The translations under genes were made by a program, and so were the position numbers. DNA of 64,000 nt from DYEP01 sp040755615 (GTDB lineage: Bacteria; Bacillota; Sulfobacillia; DUSP01; DYEP01). Below, in pieces: positions 7,058-16,000 of this stretch; the stretch's first letter is position 1, and each line of letters opens with the position of its first letter. The stretch spans positions 29,485-93,484 of the forward strand of contig JBFMAL010000004.1 in the NCBI GenBank assembly GCA_040755615.1. Direction: 5' to 3'. The notes beneath the pieces were generated by a model. The model did no database searches. It saw only the letters and a list, made by a program, of their open reading frames with translations, and was not told where the DNA came from.

Positions 7058-9789
7058 CTGTGTCTCCTCCCCATTCTCACCGTACGGCTTACCGCGCCGG
7101 TTACCCGCAGGATCCGGCGGCGGAAAGTCACCAGTATGGAACCTATTGCTGAAGCCCCTATCACCACCGCCCAGTCCTCAAGGCCAAGCGGCTGTGTTTG
7201 AAACACCGCCTGTAGGCTGCGGCTGTATATCGCGGCGAGCAGAAGCCCCGCCGAGCTGGCCACGGCGAGCAGCAGCAGAGGGTTAGAGAACAACCCCACT
7301 TCAAGCGGCGTACGCCTCTCGGAACGGCAGTCAAACACGTGAAACAGCTGGCACATCACGAGTACTGCGAAGGCGTGGGTCCTCGCTGCCACCAGTGATG
7401 CACCGGAATCGAGCTTCCACAGGAATACAAGGAGGGTCGTAACGCCAATAAGTATCCCCCTTGTCAGCACCTTGATTCCGAGCCTGCCGGCAAATATCCC
7501 CTCGCCGGGGGGCCGCGGCTTTCTGTTCATGACGTCAGGCTCAGGGCCGTCAAGGCCCAGCGCGACAGCCGGCAGACCGTCTGTCATCAGGTTCACCCAG
7601 AGTATCTGAATGGGAATCAAAGGCATGGGCGCTCCGACCAGCGCCCCAAGGAACATCACCAGTACTTCTCCCACATTGCACGCAAGGAGATATCTGATGA
7701 ACTTCCTTATATTATCATATATCGCCCGCCCTTCTTCAACCGCTCTCACGATTGTGGCAAAATTGTCGTCCGCTAGAACCAGGCAGGAGGCCTCCTTGGT
7801 CACCTCCGTACCAGTCAGCCCCATACTTATACCAATATCAGCCTCACGCACTGCAGGCGCGTCGTTAACACCATCCCCGGTCATCGCCACCACATGGCCG
7901 AGTCTCTTCAAGGCCCTCACGAGCCTGAGCTTGTGAAGCGGCGTCACCCGCGCGTACACGGTCGCAGTCGCGGCTACGGTTAATAGCTCCCGGTCATCCA
8001 TGGCGTCCAAGTCGCCGCCTGTAACCACCGGGGAATCTCCGTCGTACAAGCCAATCTCGAGCGCAACCTGCTTTGCCGTGCCCGGATGATCGCCGGTGAT
8101 CATCACCGTTCGTACGCCCGCTGCCCTGCACCTGGCCACTGCCTCGATCACTTCGGGTCTTGGCGGATCGAACATCCCTGAAAGGCCGACGAAGGTCATG
8201 TCTTCCTCAGGGTCAGCCCCCGTGTACCTCTCCAGCTTGCGTACAGCGAATGCGAGTACCCTGAGGGCCCTGTCTGCCATGTCCCCGGCCTGCTTCAGCA
8301 CTTGTTGTCTGAGTTCGGTCGAAAGAGGGAATACCCGGCCCCCTGTCAGGATGAAAGAACACTTCTCCAGGATCGTCTCCACCGCTCCCTTGGCATAAAC
8401 CACCCTCCCCTTCGGGTCTTCACATACCACCGACATCATACGTCGGCTCGACTCAAAAGGGTTTTCGGCGATCCGGACACACCGGGCAACAAGCAGTTCG
8501 AGATCAAGTCCGGCTCTTTCTCCCGCTACCAGCAGGGCCGCTTCTGTAGGATCCCCCCACACCTGCCACCCATTGTGCGCCCCCCTTCTTCTGTAGTGGC
8601 GAACCATTTGAATCTTTGAGTTGTTACATAGTACCCCGGCGAGAAGAGTAAGCATCAGCCCGGTGTTCTCGCGAGGTCTGACTGACCTGCCTTCCAAAAA
8701 CAGCCGGCCAGATGGATCCCATCCCACCCCTTCGATGTGAAATGTCATCCCATCAGCCCAGATTTCCCGCACTGTCATAACATTCTGGGTGAGCGTGCCC
8801 GTCTTGTCAGAACAAATGACAGTGGCACAGCCCAGGGTTTCCACTGCCGGCAGTTTCCTCACGATGGCTGCCTTGGCTGTCATCCTCTTTACCCCAACAG
8901 CGAGCGCAACCGTTACCACTGCGGGCAGGCCCTCTGGAATAGCTGCCACTGCCAGGCTTACGCCCATGAGGAACATCCTGAACGCGGGTTCCCCCCTTGC
9001 CATGCCCGACGCTGCTACAACCCCGCAGATCAGGATACAGCCGAGCGCCAGCAGTCTACCCAGTTCTTCGAGTCGTGTCTGAAGGGGCGTGAGTTCCCTT
9101 TCGGATTCCTGCAACATCCTGGCGATTTTACCGATCTCGGTTTCCATCCCGGTGGCCACCACCACGCCCCGGGCGCGCCCCCGTGTGATCACGGTGCCGA
9201 AATATGTCATGCAGGGTCTGTCTCCCAGGTCAGCCTTTGGGTTTTCCACGGATTCCGCGCTTTTTCTGACAGGAAAGGATTCGCCCGTAAGCGCCGATTC
9301 ATCCGCCTCAAGCCCAAATGCCTCGATCAGCCTGACATCGCCGGGGACCCTATCACCGGCCTCAAGGATGACTACATCCCCTGGCACTACTTCCTCGCTG
9401 GGAATGGACTTCTCACAGCCTTCCCGGATGAGCTTGGCTTGTGGAGCAGACATCTTGGCGAGTGCTTCGAGCGCCCTTTCCGCCCGGTATTCCTGGACAA
9501 AACCCAGCAGCGCGTTGGCCACCACAATGACCATGATCGCCAGTGCATCAGCAGTCTCTCCAAGGCACAACGCAACTCCAGCGGCAAACAAGAGGAGCAG
9601 TACCATGGAATTCTTGAACTGGCCGGCGAAGATCTCAATCACCCCGGGTCCTGCTTCCTTTTCGAGCACGTTGGGACCGTTACGTTCAAGCCTCCGCGCC
9701 GCTTCAGGCTCGGTAAGCCCCCGGTGATAATCTGTCCGAAGGCGACCTATCACTTCGTGCGTTTCCATCGTGTGCCACGGTACTGTCAT
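7054..9789 (-). CDS. Cation-transporting P-type ATPase, Ca2+ (SERCA/PMCA) type
   Basis: 911-aa P2-type ATPase. Domain order: cation ATPase N domain, actuator with TGES (~168-171), M4 with AAIPEGLPAVVT (~283-294), phosphorylation site SDKTGTLTQN with Asp ~328, nucleotide domain with KGA, hinge MITGDHPGTAKQ and TGDGVNDAPA, then the C-terminal membrane domain. The M4 Glu (PEGLP), M5 NVGE and M6 VNLMTDG residues match Ca2+ site residues, so Ca2+ export is the best guess; Mg2+ or Mn2+ cannot be excluded. ATG at 9789 has GGAGGG upstream. It is coupled to dapF. The ~600 bases upstream hold several hairpins that could be a regulatory leader. Confidence 0.9.
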   Translation of the reverse strand: MTVPWHTMETHEVIGRLRTDYHRGLTEPEAARRLERNGPNVLEKEAGPGVIEIFAGQFKNSMVLLLLFAAGVALCLGETADALAIMVIVVANALLGFVQEYRAERALEALAKMSAPQAKLIREGCEKSIPSEEVVPGDVVILEAGDRVPGDVRLIEAFGLEADESALTGESFPVRKSAESVENPKADLGDRPCMTYFGTVITRGRARGVVVATGMETEIGKIARMLQESERELTPLQTRLEELGRLLALGCILICGVVAASGMARGEPAFRMFLMGVSLAVAAIPEGLPAVVTVALAVGVKRMTAKAAIVRKLPAVETLGCATVICSDKTGTLTQNVMTVREIWADGMTFHIEGVGWDPSGRLFLEGRSVRPRENTGLMLTLLAGVLCNNSKIQMVRHYRRRGAHNGWQVWGDPTEAALLVAGERAGLDLELLVARCVRIAENPFESSRRMMSVVCEDPKGRVVYAKGAVETILEKCSFILTGGRVFPLSTELRQQVLKQAGDMADRALRVLAFAVRKLERYTGADPEEDMTFVGLSGMFDPPRPEVIEAVARCRAAGVRTVMITGDHPGTAKQVALEIGLYDGDSPVVTGGDLDAMDDRELLTVAATATVYARVTPLHKLRLVRALKRLGHVVAMTGDGVNDAPAVREADIGISMGLTGTEVTKEASCLVLADDNFATIVRAVEEGRAIYDNIRKFIRYLLACNVGEVLVMFLGALVGAPMPLIPIQILWVNLMTDGLPAVALGLDGPEPDVMNRKPRPPGEGIFAGRLGIKVLTRGILIGVTTLLVFLWKLDSGASLVAARTHAFAVLVMCQLFHVFDCRSERRTPLEVGLFSNPLLLLAVASSAGLLLAAIYSRSLQAVFQTQPLGLEDWAVVIGASAIGSILVTFRRRILRVTGAVSRTVRMGRRHR

Positions 9790-10397
9790 CCTGTCATCCC
9801 TCCGAGAGACACGCTACTTCATGGCTATGCCGCATTCAGGAGGTAAATGCCCGACAGCACCGACCGCATCAGCGCTACGTGGTTTTGGGACGGGATTTAC
9901 ACCACTTTCGGTGATACCAAGTACACTTGTGCAGGGAAAAGCCAGGGCAGTGGAACAAAAGGTAGAAGGCCGCACTGGCATCGGGCCGTCAAATAGCGGG
10001 GCCAAGCAGATAATTCCCCCAAACTCCAGAAGACCTCCTGTATGACAGGCTCCGCAGCTCGGGGGCGAGCTGCATCCGACCAGGGTCCTCCTGGTCGTGC
10101 TTGGCTTTTAGACGGCAATCTTCTGTCAGTGACAGTTAGTCAGACTCGGAAGGGTCAGATCGCGGCAACATTGGGAGGTCCAGCCTACCCCCCCGGTGTG
10201 TAATACTGAAACAACCATTAGGATCCTTCCCTGCAGCGTTTGGGCCAGGTGGAATTCTAGTGCAAAAATACCCGCGGCAGTGCAACCAGGCGCCTCTTTG
10301 GAGCCAGCTGCGCCCCACTGTCTTCAGTAAAATCGGGTGCCCGGTTGCAAACCTCTGTTTGCTGGAGACCGGGCACGGTCCGAAACTCGTCGCTTTC
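9790..10397 (-). other. Intergenic region upstream of the P-type ATPase with tandem hairpins
   Basis: About 600 bases without a supportable gene. The minus strand, which would be the 5' leader of the ATPase transcript, can form three adjacent hairpins: GACCAGG/CCTGGTC (10078-10096), a perfect GCAGCTCG/CGAGCTGC (10054-10073) and CCTGT/ACAGG (10037-10049). A smaller CACC/GGTG hairpin lies at 9900-9913. They may be a metal-responsive leader or the remains of a mobile element. I could not match a known riboswitch class. A 63-codon frame at 9814-10005 is not a convincing gene. Confidence 0.35.
10337..10376 (-). terminator. Hairpin after the rubredoxin-like gene
   Basis: GTGCCCGGT (10337-10345) pairs perfectly with ACCGGGCAC (10368-10376) around a 22-base loop. 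On minus it is followed by CCCGATTTTACT. It is a plausible but U-poor terminator for the his-RCKP end of the transcript. Confidence 0.45.
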
Positions 10398-10505
10398 CTA
10401 TCCCTTCTTTTCGAAGGTGCCGTCCTGTCCGCATTGAGGGCATTTCTTCGGCTTGCACCTGGTATCTTTCTCAAACCCGCAGTTTGTGCAGATAAAGACC
10501 GCCAT
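10398..10505 (-). CDS. 35-aa RCKP-type rubredoxin-like zinc/iron ribbon
   Basis: Very small protein, too short for routine gene calling: MAVFICTNCGFEKDTRCKP, KKCPQCGQDGTFEKKG. The first CxxC (CTNC), a third Cys in RCKP, and CPQC give four metal ligands and the RCKP signature of tiny rubredoxin-like proteins. AAGGAG lies 10 bases before the ATG. It begins 43 bases after the hisIE stop, so it may be the last cistron of the his transcript or have its own promoter. Function is unknown; a redox or zinc role is inferred from the cysteines. Confidence 0.75.
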   Translation of the reverse strand: MAVFICTNCGFEKDTRCKPKKCPQCGQDGTFEKKG

Positions 10506-10547
10506 GAGTTATTAACTCCTTATGCAAGAAAGTTAGCTACAGATTCG

Positions 10548-11156
10548 TTACGCGCACGTGTTACCTCTTCTTCTTTTTCCCAGCTCCTCAAGTACCGCCT
10601 CAAGTGAACAGCCTCTCAGCCTGAGCAGCACCGTGACGTGGTACAGAAGGTCTGCGCATTCCTCAACAAGCCTGGCTGCATCCTCCCGCGCAGCCGCCAG
10701 TACCACCTCAACGGCCTCTTCTCCCACTTTCTTTGCACAAGCATTCAGCCCCCCATGAAACAGCCTGGCGGTATATGAGTCTGCGTCAGGTGTAGACGCC
10801 CGGGACTCGACAACGCGCGAAAGCTCAGGTAAGACCGGAACGTTATTCCCCCTTACACCATTAAAGAAACAGCTCCTCGCCCCTGTATGGCAGGCGGGGC
10901 CGTGGGCCTTACCGAGTATGAGTACGGCGTCTGCGTCGCAGTCCAAGAAGATACCATTGACCCGGATAATATGACCGCTCGTCTCGCCTTTCTTCCAAAG
11001 CCGCTGCCTCTTACGGCTGAAGAAGTACGCCGCTCCCTCGTTCAGAGTCTTCTCCCAAGCCTCATCGTTCATGTGCGCGAGCATGATTACTTCTCCAGTG
11101 TCCTGGTCCTGAACCACCGCCGGCACGAGGCCCTTCTCATCGAAATTGGGTCTCAC
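10548..11156 (-). CDS. hisIE: Bifunctional phosphoribosyl-AMP cyclohydrolase / phosphoribosyl-ATP pyrophosphatase
   Basis: 202-aa fusion enzyme for steps 2 and 3 of histidine synthesis. The N-terminal HisI domain (~1-105) shows MLAHMNDEAWEKTL, FFSRKRQRLWKKGETSGH and the zinc residues DCDADA and HTGARSCF. The C-terminal HisE domain (~110-195) shows YTARLFHGGLNACAKKVGEE and AADLLYH-like ECADLLYHVTVLLR. It is the last his gene, two bases after hisF. The fusion order is the normal one. Confidence 0.95.
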   Translation of the reverse strand: MRPNFDEKGLVPAVVQDQDTGEVIMLAHMNDEAWEKTLNEGAAYFFSRKRQRLWKKGETSGHIIRVNGIFLDCDADAVLILGKAHGPACHTGARSCFFNGVRGNNVPVLPELSRVVESRASTPDADSYTARLFHGGLNACAKKVGEEAVEVVLAAAREDAARLVEECADLLYHVTVLLRLRGCSLEAVLEELGKRRRGNTCA

Positions 11157-11158
11157 AT

Positions 11159-11920
11159 CTACTCCCCCAGCCTCACTTCAATTCCTTGGGACGCCAGGTA
11201 CCGCTTGACCTGGTTGATGGTGAAGACGCCATAGTGAAATACCGACGCGGCAAGCGCTGCCTCAGCCCGGGTCCTGTCGAATACTTCGCGGAAGTGCTCG
11301 AGCACTCCGGCCCCTCCCGATGCGATCACCGGTACTTCTACGCTGTCTGCCACCCGTGCTGTAAGGTGGATATCGTAGCCTTGAGACCACCCGTCTGTAT
11401 CCATACTGGTTAGGAGGATCTCCCCAGCACCCAGCCTGACCGCTTCCTGTGCCCACCTGATAGGGCAAAGCCCTGTGGGTACCGTCCCCCCGTGTGTATG
11501 CACCCGGAGACCCTCCGGCGTCCTTTTTGAGTCGATTGCCACCACCACGCACTGGCTGCCGAACTGCGCTGCGGCATCTGTAATAATGTGGGGCCGCCGC
11601 ACTGCGGCAGTATTGATCACCACCTTGTCCGCACCCGCAAGCAAAAGGTCGCGAAAACTCTTTACGTCTACCACACCTCCCCCCACAGAGAACGGGATGC
11701 TGATCACGTCTGCTGTGCGTTCAACAATCTTGAGCAATGTTCGCCTGTTCTCTAAAGAAGCCGAGATATCAAGGTACGCTATCTCGTCAGCGCCTTCGTC
11801 CGAGTACCGGGCTGCGAGCTCCACCGGGTCCCCGGCATCCCTGAGGTTTCCAAAACCCACTCCTTTGACCACCCTGCCGTCCTTAACGTCAAGACACGGA
11901 ATTACCCTCTTTGTCGGCAA
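11159..11920 (-). CDS. hisF: Imidazole glycerol phosphate synthase, cyclase subunit
   Basis: 253-aa (beta-alpha)8 cyclase subunit that pairs with HisH to make imidazole glycerol phosphate and AICAR. Catalytic Asp residues lie in RVIPCLDVKDGRVVKG and in LLTSMDTDGWSQGYD. IPVIASGGAG is the phosphate-binding loop. The open frame extends far upstream, but a TTG at 11920 preceded by GGGGGTG gives the family length and the usual N-terminus PTKRVIPCLD. This start overlaps the end of hisA by 32 bp. Confidence 0.93.
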   Translation of the reverse strand: MPTKRVIPCLDVKDGRVVKGVGFGNLRDAGDPVELAARYSDEGADEIAYLDISASLENRRTLLKIVERTADVISIPFSVGGGVVDVKSFRDLLLAGADKVVINTAAVRRPHIITDAAAQFGSQCVVVAIDSKRTPEGLRVHTHGGTVPTGLCPIRWAQEAVRLGAGEILLTSMDTDGWSQGYDIHLTARVADSVEVPVIASGGAGVLEHFREVFDRTRAEAALAASVFHYGVFTINQVKRYLASQGIEVRLGE

Positions 11921-12638
11921 CGTTACACCCCCAGAGAAGTCCTGGATACAGCCTGCCTTCGTACAGCGCACGTCCCACCACGACCCCTTCAAGCTTTTCA
12001 AGCCCGAGCGATGCCATGCGCTCGATGTCATCCAAGGAGGCGATACCGCCCGCGAGCACCACCCGGACCGGACCCTGGCACACGCCCTGTACGAACGCGA
12101 AGTCAGGTCCTGACATGGTGCCGTCCCGTTCCACATGTGTCACGAGGCATCTTGTTACGCCCATCTCCGAAACCCAGGCCAACGCCTGCAGAGCGTCAGT
12201 GCCCGCCCCCGACGTCCAGCCTTTTACAACTACTTCCCCCCGGCTTACGTCCACTGAAACCATCACCCTGTCAGCGCCGTCAGTTTCAATTACTGAGGAC
12301 ACCACGCCAGGGTCAGAAAATGCGGCGGTGCCCAAGATCACCGCGTCCGCACCTGCTTCGAGATAGAAACGGGCAGAAGCAGCGGTACGGATGCCTCCTC
12401 CCACCCTGACAGGAATGCAGAGCGTTCGCACGATCTTCTCGATCACAGACGCGTTCCGGGGCTGGCCCGAAAACGCCCCGTCAAGATCGATCACGTGAAG
12501 CATGGGCGCGCCCATGTCAGCAAACAGCGCTGCTGCCCTGACGGGATCCTCGTCGTATACGATCTCTGTGCCCGCCTGGCCCTGAAACAGCCTCGAGCAT
12601 TTCCCGTTGTATATATCTACAGCAGGTATAACTAGCAT
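11889..12638 (-). CDS. hisA: ProFAR isomerase
   Basis: 249-aa HisA, isomerising ProFAR to PRFAR. It starts at ATG 12638 with GGAGGA upstream and N-terminus MLVIPAVDIYNGKCSRL. Catalytic Asp residues lie in PAVDI and in THVERDGTMSGPD. Phosphate loops are VRVGGGIRT and VVLAGGIAS. The longer upstream reading frame is spurious because it lies opposite hisH in another frame. It overlaps hisH by 7 bp and hisF by 32 bp. The 32-bp overlap is longer than typical coupling overlaps. Confidence 0.95.
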   Translation of the reverse strand: MLVIPAVDIYNGKCSRLFQGQAGTEIVYDEDPVRAAALFADMGAPMLHVIDLDGAFSGQPRNASVIEKIVRTLCIPVRVGGGIRTAASARFYLEAGADAVILGTAAFSDPGVVSSVIETDGADRVMVSVDVSRGEVVVKGWTSGAGTDALQALAWVSEMGVTRCLVTHVERDGTMSGPDFAFVQGVCQGPVRVVLAGGIASLDDIERMASLGLEKLEGVVVGRALYEGRLYPGLLWGCNVADKEGNSVS

Positions 12639-13219
12639 CTGACAAACTCCTCCAGTATACGGGCGCCCGCGCGGCCGCTCTTTTCGGGATGGAATTGGAC
12701 ACCCCATATGTCCCGCAACCGGATGGCCGCAACGAACCGAGTGCCGTGTTCGCACACCCCCGCCGTGGGTACGCCTGTGGCATCCATCAGGCAATATGAG
12801 TGGGCGAAATAGAAGTAGGTGGGGGAGTTGACAATGGGCGTCTCCCCTGCAGGATATACCCTGCTCCACCCCATGTGAGGCACGGTTCCCGCCCGAAGGC
12901 GCAACGCCATACCCGAAAACCATCCGAGACCTGCAGCCCCAGGTGATTCCTCGCTTGAATCGAACATGATCTGCATCCCAAGACAGATGCCCAAAAAACG
13001 TACGTACCGCTCCCGGCATTCAAGAAGCGCCTGCATCACAGCGGGGTCAGACAGCGCTTTCATGGCAGCGCCGAATGAGCCCACCCCCGGAAACACGACT
13101 TTATCTGCCTCGCGCAGCGCCCTGGGACCTGACCCCGCCCACACGCGACCACCCGCCCTCTCCAAAGCGCTGCATATGCTCCGCAGGTTTCCAATTCCGT
13201 AGTCATAAACCAGAATCAC
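12632..13219 (-). CDS. hisH: Imidazole glycerol phosphate synthase, glutamine amidotransferase subunit
   Basis: 195-aa class I glutaminase that feeds ammonia to HisF. The nucleophile Cys is in FLGICLGMQIMF; the His-Glu pair is in GVQFHPEKSG. The N-terminus ILVYDYGIGNLRSI is canonical. The GTG start overlaps hisB by 4 bp. Placement beside hisA and hisF fits the complex it forms. Confidence 0.95.
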   Translation of the reverse strand: MILVYDYGIGNLRSICSALERAGGRVWAGSGPRALREADKVVFPGVGSFGAAMKALSDPAVMQALLECRERYVRFLGICLGMQIMFDSSEESPGAAGLGWFSGMALRLRAGTVPHMGWSRVYPAGETPIVNSPTYFYFAHSYCLMDATGVPTAGVCEHGTRFVAAIRLRDIWGVQFHPEKSGRAGARILEEFVRC

Positions 13220-13797
13220 CCGAGGCCCTCCTCGTGTATCATGCCCTTTGTAGATCGGATGCTCTCGGCAGGCGCGAGCGCCTGTTGCATGGCGCGTCCA
13301 AGCGCCTTAAACAGCGCCTCGTAATAGTGGTGCGCTCCCTCTCCATACCCCGACACGTGGAGCGTCATCTCGGCCTTCCTGGTAAGACCGAGAAGGAACT
13401 CGTTCACCGCAACCCCGTTTATTTCATCCCCGGAAAACCGTGGCCCCCTATCCAAAAAGCAGCTCCTCCCCGAAATATCTAGCGTCACGTCTGCGCACGC
13501 CTCATCGTGCGGTATCTTTGCGTGACCGAAGCGGGCGATTGCGCTCCTGCCGGCTAGCCTGCGCAGAGCGATACCGAATCCAATCCCCACGTCCTCCGCC
13601 AAGTGATGCTCCCAGAAACCTTCCGATGCGAAGGCGCGTATCGAAAGCCCCATCCGCCCGTGGTAAGCCATGGAATAAAGCAGGTGATTTAGCCATCCAA
13701 GGGGCGTCTCCACCGAGATCTCCTGTGAGTTGTCCATGTCGATCTTTACGTTCACCCGCGTCTCTTTGGTCACACGTTCGCACTCGGCGGCCCTCAA
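13216..13797 (-). CDS. hisB: Imidazoleglycerol-phosphate dehydratase
   Basis: 193-aa monofunctional HisB, a Mn-dependent dehydratase. Metal motifs are HHLAEDVGIGFG and HHYYEALFKALGRAMQ. The TTG start overlapping the hisC stop gives the usual opening, RAAECERVTKET. The usual FLDHML segment reads GWLNHLL, so Asp becomes Asn next to the conserved His. PHDEACADVTLDISGR corresponds to the family PxDEAL segment. The metal-binding histidines are kept, so the enzyme is probably active. Confidence 0.93.
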   Translation of the reverse strand: MRAAECERVTKETRVNVKIDMDNSQEISVETPLGWLNHLLYSMAYHGRMGLSIRAFASEGFWEHHLAEDVGIGFGIALRRLAGRSAIARFGHAKIPHDEACADVTLDISGRSCFLDRGPRFSGDEINGVAVNEFLLGLTRKAEMTLHVSGYGEGAHHYYEALFKALGRAMQQALAPAESIRSTKGMIHEEGLG

Positions 13798-14771
13798 CCC
13801 AGAACCCCTCCTTCGAGCAGGTGCAGGAACCGGTCATTTTCCTCAGGGCTGCCCACGCTCACACGAAGATAACCGTCAAGCATGGGTTCTCCGGGATAGC
13901 ACCGGACCAGTACGCCGTTTTCTTTCAGGTAGTCGTACGTTCGCTCTCCGGGCGAACGAAACAACACGAAATTCGTGCTCGAAGCCCGGGGAGACAGTCC
14001 GAGGCGAGCAAGGCCCCTCACCACTTTGTCCCTTTCTTTCAATATGACTGACACCGCTTGGGTCACATGTTCTGCGTGTGAAAGAACCCGCAGCGCCGCC
14101 AGGGTGGAAAAGGCGCTCATGTTGTAAGGGAGCCTCACCCGCTCCATCTTTTCTATGGCTGACTTTGAGCCTATGGCGTACCCGACCCTGAGCGCCGCTA
14201 TCGCGTAGGCCTTGGAAAACGTCCGTACCACGATGGCATTGTCCCTCTGTAAGACTTCGTTCTTCAGCGTTACGCCTGAGAACTCGTAGTATGCCTCATC
14301 GATACAACTGGCGTATGCAGCATCCATCACCGTCTTTATGCTCGCTGCGTCAAAAAGGTTTCCCGTGGGGTTGTTAGGGTTACAGATGAAGCATACGCCA
14401 CTGCCTTGGGCCAGGTGATCCAGCATGCCCCGGGCATTCATTTGAAAATCGTAAAGGAGCGGTACCTTTGTCACTGAAAGACCGAGTACTCGTGCGCACT
14501 CGCTGTACATTACGAAAGTGGGTGCGGGAAAGACCACCCGCCGCCCAAGGCCAAAAGCTAACAGGAAGTTTAAAATCAGCTCATCCGAGCCATTACCCAG
14601 TGTCACCTGATCGGGCGAGACACCCTCGCGTCTGGCCAGGGCCTCTTTGAGCTGTGGCACCAAGCAATCGTCGTAGCGATTGAACTCAAGCGACGCCGCT
14701 TCATTGAAAAGATCCGCCTTCAACCCAGCAGGCCAGTCCCACGGGAGTTCGTTGGCGTCAAGTTTGATCAT
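13794..14771 (-). CDS. hisC: Histidinol-phosphate aminotransferase
   Basis: 325-aa PLP aminotransferase making histidinol phosphate. Landmarks: IKLDANELPWDWP at the N-terminus, TLGNGSDELI, CNPNNPTGNLF, CIDEAYYEFSG, and RTFSKAYAIAALRVGYAIG with the PLP lysine. The start is the ATG overlapping the hisD stop (ATGA). The protein is somewhat shorter at the N-terminus than the ~350-aa average. It is consistent with the operon position between hisD and hisB. Confidence 0.94.
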   Translation of the reverse strand: MIKLDANELPWDWPAGLKADLFNEAASLEFNRYDDCLVPQLKEALARREGVSPDQVTLGNGSDELILNFLLAFGLGRRVVFPAPTFVMYSECARVLGLSVTKVPLLYDFQMNARGMLDHLAQGSGVCFICNPNNPTGNLFDAASIKTVMDAAYASCIDEAYYEFSGVTLKNEVLQRDNAIVVRTFSKAYAIAALRVGYAIGSKSAIEKMERVRLPYNMSAFSTLAALRVLSHAEHVTQAVSVILKERDKVVRGLARLGLSPRASSTNFVLFRSPGERTYDYLKENGVLVRCYPGEPMLDGYLRVSVGSPEENDRFLHLLEGGVLG

Positions 14772-16000
14772 TGCATCGTTTCCTCCTTCAGTCTGGCTTT
14801 CAGCGCCCTGGCGTGGCAAGGAAGCCCCTCGACCTCGGCGAGTACAGCCGCAGCCGCGTAATATGCCGGGTCAGTGCAATCCGTGAAATCCGCCACGTTC
14901 ACGCTGCGCTGAAAGTTCTCTACGGTGAGCCCTGAAAAAAACCTGGAGGAGCCTGCCGTCGGTAGCACGTGGTTGGTACCTGCGGCGTAATCGCCTAAGG
15001 CAGTAGGGGTCCTGGGCCCAAGGTAGATCACCCCAGCATTGCACACGGCATCCGCCAACGACTGGGCCTCCCTGGCCATGATCTGAAGGTGTTCTGGAGC
15101 AATGGCGTCGATCACTGATGCCGCTTCTCTGGAATCCTCCGCAAGTATGCCCACGGCCGAACCTCTGGCATCGTGCTGTCTGAGTCTACATTCGACCTCA
15201 GAAAGCAGTCCTGCGCTGTCAGTAACGAGGTATGCCACCGCCAAGCTGTCGTGTTCCATCTGCGACAGCATGTCAAGCGTCACAAGCTCGGGGTCGGCGG
15301 AATCGTCCCCCCAGATCACCACCTCACTGGGCCCCGCAAGCATGTCGATGTCCACCTGGCCGAACACCAGTCTCTTAGCCTCCGTGACGTACTGCCCGCC
15401 CGGACCTACCAGCTTGTCCACCCGCGGAATGCTCTCCGTGCCGTAGGCCATAGCCGCTACCGCCCAGGGCCCGCCCACCAAGTACAGCCTGTCTATATGC
15501 ACCAGCGCGCAGGCAGCATATACCGGTGCGAGGCTCACATCGTCGCCCGGCGGCGTGCACACAACCAACTCCTTCACACCGGCAATCCTGGCAGGCACGG
15601 CCGCCATCAGCACCGAAGAAGGGTACCTCGCCAGGCCCCCGGGTATATATGCGCCCACACGTTTTAAGGGTATCACTTTCCGCCCCAGCACGGCGCCGTC
15701 GGCCCTCCGGTATCTAAAGGGTTTCATACCACACTGTGAATGAAACTCAAAAAGCGAGTCGCAAGCGCGTTCGAGCGCGTGTACCACGGCTGGCTCCAGC
15801 GCGCTCTTTGCCTCCTGCCAGCCCGGTACCTCGCGAACCAGCGGTCCGTCCCAAGAGTCAAACCGCTTTCCGTAATACCTGAGCGCCTCGTCCCCACGCT
15901 TCCTCACATCCTCCAGGAGCTCGCGCACCCTCTCCCTGATCTCCTGGGGAGATGCGGTTACCCCTTCTGCCCGGAATTGTGAGGCCGTAATTACGCGCAT
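14768..16000 (-). CDS. hisD: Histidinol dehydrogenase
   Basis: 410-aa zinc enzyme oxidising histidinol to histidine in two NAD+ steps. Conserved blocks: VGAYIPGG, YPSSVLMAAVPARIAG, VDKLVGPGGQYVTEAKRLVF, DMLAGPSEVVIWGDD, SQMEHD (zinc and catalytic region), IAPEHLQIM and GTNHVLPTAGSSRFFSGL. The length is slightly below the usual ~430. The start overlaps hisG by 10 bp. Confidence 0.95.
   Translation of the reverse strand: MRVITASQFRAEGVTASPQEIRERVRELLEDVRKRGDEALRYYGKRFDSWDGPLVREVPGWQEAKSALEPAVVHALERACDSLFEFHSQCGMKPFRYRRADGAVLGRKVIPLKRVGAYIPGGLARYPSSVLMAAVPARIAGVKELVVCTPPGDDVSLAPVYAACALVHIDRLYLVGGPWAVAAMAYGTESIPRVDKLVGPGGQYVTEAKRLVFGQVDIDMLAGPSEVVIWGDDSADPELVTLDMLSQMEHDSLAVAYLVTDSAGLLSEVECRLRQHDARGSAVGILAEDSREAASVIDAIAPEHLQIMAREAQSLADAVCNAGVIYLGPRTPTALGDYAAGTNHVLPTAGSSRFFSGLTVENFQRSVNVADFTDCTDPAYYAAAAVLAEVEGLPCHARALKARLKEETMQ

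Noticed and set aside
8737..9846. 369-codon open frame on plus opposite the P-type ATPase
   Set aside because: His/Pro/Arg-rich composition with no motifs; it is the antisense shadow of a clear ATPase on minus.
9814..9950. Cobalamin or M-box riboswitch before the ATPase
   Set aside because: A short GGTGTAAATCCC resembles part of a B12 box, but the other conserved B12 or M-box segments are missing.
11921..12136. N-terminal extension of HisF to 325 residues
   Set aside because: The extra residues are antisense-like sequence inside hisA in another frame; TTG 11920 with a ribosome site gives the normal length.
12639..13019. N-terminal extension of HisA to 376 residues
   Set aside because: The extension is an alternative frame of hisH; ATG 12638 with GGAGGA gives the family start.
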